From JAZNBI01 sp045586995 (lineage in GTDB: Bacteria > Bacillota > Clostridia > Oscillospirales > CAG-272): a stretch of DNA of 23,488 nucleotides. The stretch's first letter is position 1. Every line of letters begins with the position of its first letter. The stretch covers positions 1 through 23,488 of the forward strand of contig JAZNBI010000066.1 in NCBI GenBank assembly GCA_045586995.1, written 5' to 3'. A program made the position numbers and the translations under genes. Of this stretch, positions 22,379-23,488 are shown one piece after another. The notes beneath the pieces are model-generated. The model was not told the origin of the DNA. It ran no database searches and saw only the letters and a program-made list of their open reading frames with translations.

Positions 22379-22407
22379 ACGATTGCGTATCTGCAATCGT
22401 TTTTTTG
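22379..22407 (+). terminator. rplM-rpsI operon terminator
   Basis: ACGATTGC-GTATCT-GCAATCGT followed by a T7 run, 23 bases after the rpsI stop. Confidence 0.9.
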
Positions 22408-22682
22408 TGTTAGGCGAGTTTAACACCCAAAAGGCTTGGGAAAGTTACGATACTATGACTAACGGTTGGAGTTGTCGCTCGGGCGCACCTATCACCGTTA
22501 CTAAGAAAAACGGCTTTCTTAAAATATCCGTGCCTTTCAAGTATCGCCAAGAGATATATACCGTTATTGAAGTGACCTACGATAAAAAGGTAACCGATAT
22601 AATAGAGGACGCAACCGACTATAACGAATATTCAAAATCGGAAATATTTAAAAACGAAGCGGTTATCGTTGCCGACGTGTAA
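22407..22682 (+). pseudogene. Orphan frame without a credible start, probably a 3' gene fragment
   Basis: An open frame of about 91 codons runs from the T run of the rpsI terminator to TAA at 22680-22682. It encodes a compact, partly beta-rich segment (GWSCRSGAPITVTKKNGFLK is typical). No ATG, GTG or TTG with a suitable ribosome site exists near its 5' end; the first ATG (22455) is 16 codons in, with only a poor GGGAAAG upstream. The frame looks protein-like, with alternating hydrophobic strands and balanced charges, so I read it as the C-terminal remnant of a larger protein whose family I cannot name. A rearrangement or an assembly junction could explain it. Confidence 0.5.
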
Positions 22683-22841
22683 TTGACAAATTTTAATAAA
22701 AATTTACAAAAACGCATTTTGATACGTTTTCGTTTTTTGCAAAACTTTCGGTTTTTTCGTGGGTTTTACCATAAATCGACAAATTTGAACAAAAACAAAC
22801 AATAATTTTAAATAAAAACACTTTATTTTGAACGAAAAGCG

Positions 22842-22850
22842 TGATATAAT
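22842..22850 (+). promoter_or_regulatory. Extended -10 promoter of the Spo0A-like gene
   Basis: TG-A-TATAAT is an extended -10 element 36 bases before the start. The 17-base-spaced upstream hexamer (TTTATT, 22822-22827) is a poor -35 box. I see no good sigma-H promoter. Confidence 0.6.
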
Positions 22851-22886
22851 GTAAGAAAAATCAACTTTCGAAAAAGGAGAGGGCTT

Positions 22887-23488
22887 ATGGCACAAAATAA
22901 AGTAGTAATATTGCAAGACAACGAGACCGCGATTGTGAGTTTAAAAAATGCAATTTGCGATATAGACGGATTCGAGGTTTCAGGTGTTTCTCTCGACGGG
23001 GAAGAGGGGCTTTCGCTCATTGAAAAGATTGAGCCCGATTTCGTAGTTTTAGGTTTAGTTTTAAAAACTATCGACGGTTTCGGCGTTATGGAAAAGATTA
23101 AGGAAAAGGGGTTAAAATCTAAAGTTTTAGTCGTTAGTTCCTTTACGAGCGAAAGCGTGATATCGAGGGCGTTATCGTCTGGCGCGGTGTATTACATAGC
23201 AAAGCCTTTTAAGAGTGATATAGTTAAAAATAGGCTGATTGAACTTTCTTCTAAGCCCGAGGTTAAAGAGGATTATAGCGGTATTGAAAAGAGGAAGAAC
23301 ACTCTTGACGAAAAGATAAGCAAGATTTTTATATCGGTTGGAATTCCGCCTCATATCAAGGGTTATTACTATCTTAGAGAGGGTGTTAAAATGGCGGTTG
23401 AAAACCCCGAGATTATCAATAATATAACAAAGCAACTCTATCCTAAAATCGGCGAAAAGTTTTCAACAACCGCAAGTAAAGTTGAAAG
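22887..23488 (+). CDS. spo0A: Spo0A-like response regulator with an atypical receiver, 3' truncated
   Basis: The frame is open to the window end (about 200 codons). Residues 1-120 form a receiver domain. Residues from about 140 match the Spo0A DNA-binding domain: SVGIPPHIKGYYYLREG, then ITKQLYPKIGEKFSTTASKVE, close to the Bacillus subtilis sequence. Spo0A is the phosphorylation-activated master regulator of sporulation entry. Here the alignment around F52-V-V-L-G56-L-V-L-K60 places glycine at the position of the phosphoacceptor Asp56, lysine where proline is usual, and Q10 in place of the first acidic-pocket Asp; D11, S84 and K106 of the signalling site remain. ATG 22887 has AAGGAG seven bases upstream. 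Its usual neighbour spoIVB is absent. Confidence 0.9.
   Translation, partial: MAQNKVVILQDNETAIVSLKNAICDIDGFEVSGVSLDGEEGLSLIEKIEPDFVVLGLVLKTIDGFGVMEKIKEKGLKSKVLVVSSFTSESVISRALSSGAVYYIAKPFKSDIVKNRLIELSSKPEVKEDYSGIEKRKNTLDEKISKIFISVGIPPHIKGYYYLREGVKMAVENPEIINNITKQLYPKIGEKFSTTASKVE

Noticed and set aside
22775..22872. Possible 0A boxes near the Spo0A-like gene
   Set aside because: TGTCGAT (minus strand, 22775-22781) and TTTCGAA each differ from TGTCGAA by one base; in AT-rich DNA that is not enough to support a site.

Overview
This 23.5 kb window reads as chromosomal DNA of a low-to-moderate GC anaerobic Bacillota, most probably class Clostridia. The grounds are strong AGGAGG-type ribosome sites, frequent TTG and GTG starts, sigma-A promoters with 17-base spacers, a CIRCE operator before groESL, a DUF4364 gene, a CwlD-like amidase and a Spo0A homologue. 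Most of it is housekeeping DNA. No rRNA, CRISPR array, phage module, transposase or integrase is visible.

Layout. 1-789: 3' part of a lipoyl-less E2-like acyltransferase. 908-1168: tRNA operon on the minus strand (Gly-Arg-His). 1329-3808: tight operon of a YqeG phosphatase, an endonuclease IV-like protein and an M24 aminopeptidase. 3848-4567: TVP38/VTT membrane protein (minus). 4721-4797: tRNA-Arg(CCG), followed by a hairpin-rich spacer. 5032-7231: radA and a cell-wall amidase (minus). 7428-8894: guaB. 9051-9722: unknown two-helix membrane protein. 9803-10846: double zinc-ribbon protein and a sigma-70 family factor (minus). 10975-11766: a 55-codon ORF and a DUF4364 regulator (minus). 11904-13121: homoserine dehydrogenase. 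13101-14447: AGCS sodium/amino-acid symporter, converging on hom with a 21 bp coding overlap. 14610-16667: CIRCE, groES and groEL.

From about 16.7 to 20.3 kb the window looks accessory. A three-gene cassette (small membrane protein, TetR regulator, second membrane protein) lies between two directly oriented copies of a GC-rich palindromic repeat. A hairpin-rich spacer follows, then an XRE-type regulator whose promoter overlaps a perfect inverted repeat. Housekeeping genes then resume: pssA (minus), tRNA-Val and rplM-rpsI.

The last kilobase is the most unusual part. Immediately behind the rpsI terminator is an open frame with no convincing start. It is followed by the first 200 codons of a Spo0A-like protein. 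The C-terminal DNA-binding region looks conserved, but the receiver has glycine at position 56, where Bacillus subtilis Spo0A carries its phosphoacceptor aspartate, and glutamine at the first acidic-pocket position. This is the best candidate here for unusual biology: a Spo0A that cannot be phosphorylated in the usual way. I found no clearly new multi-gene system. The repeat-bracketed TetR/membrane cassette is the next best lead.
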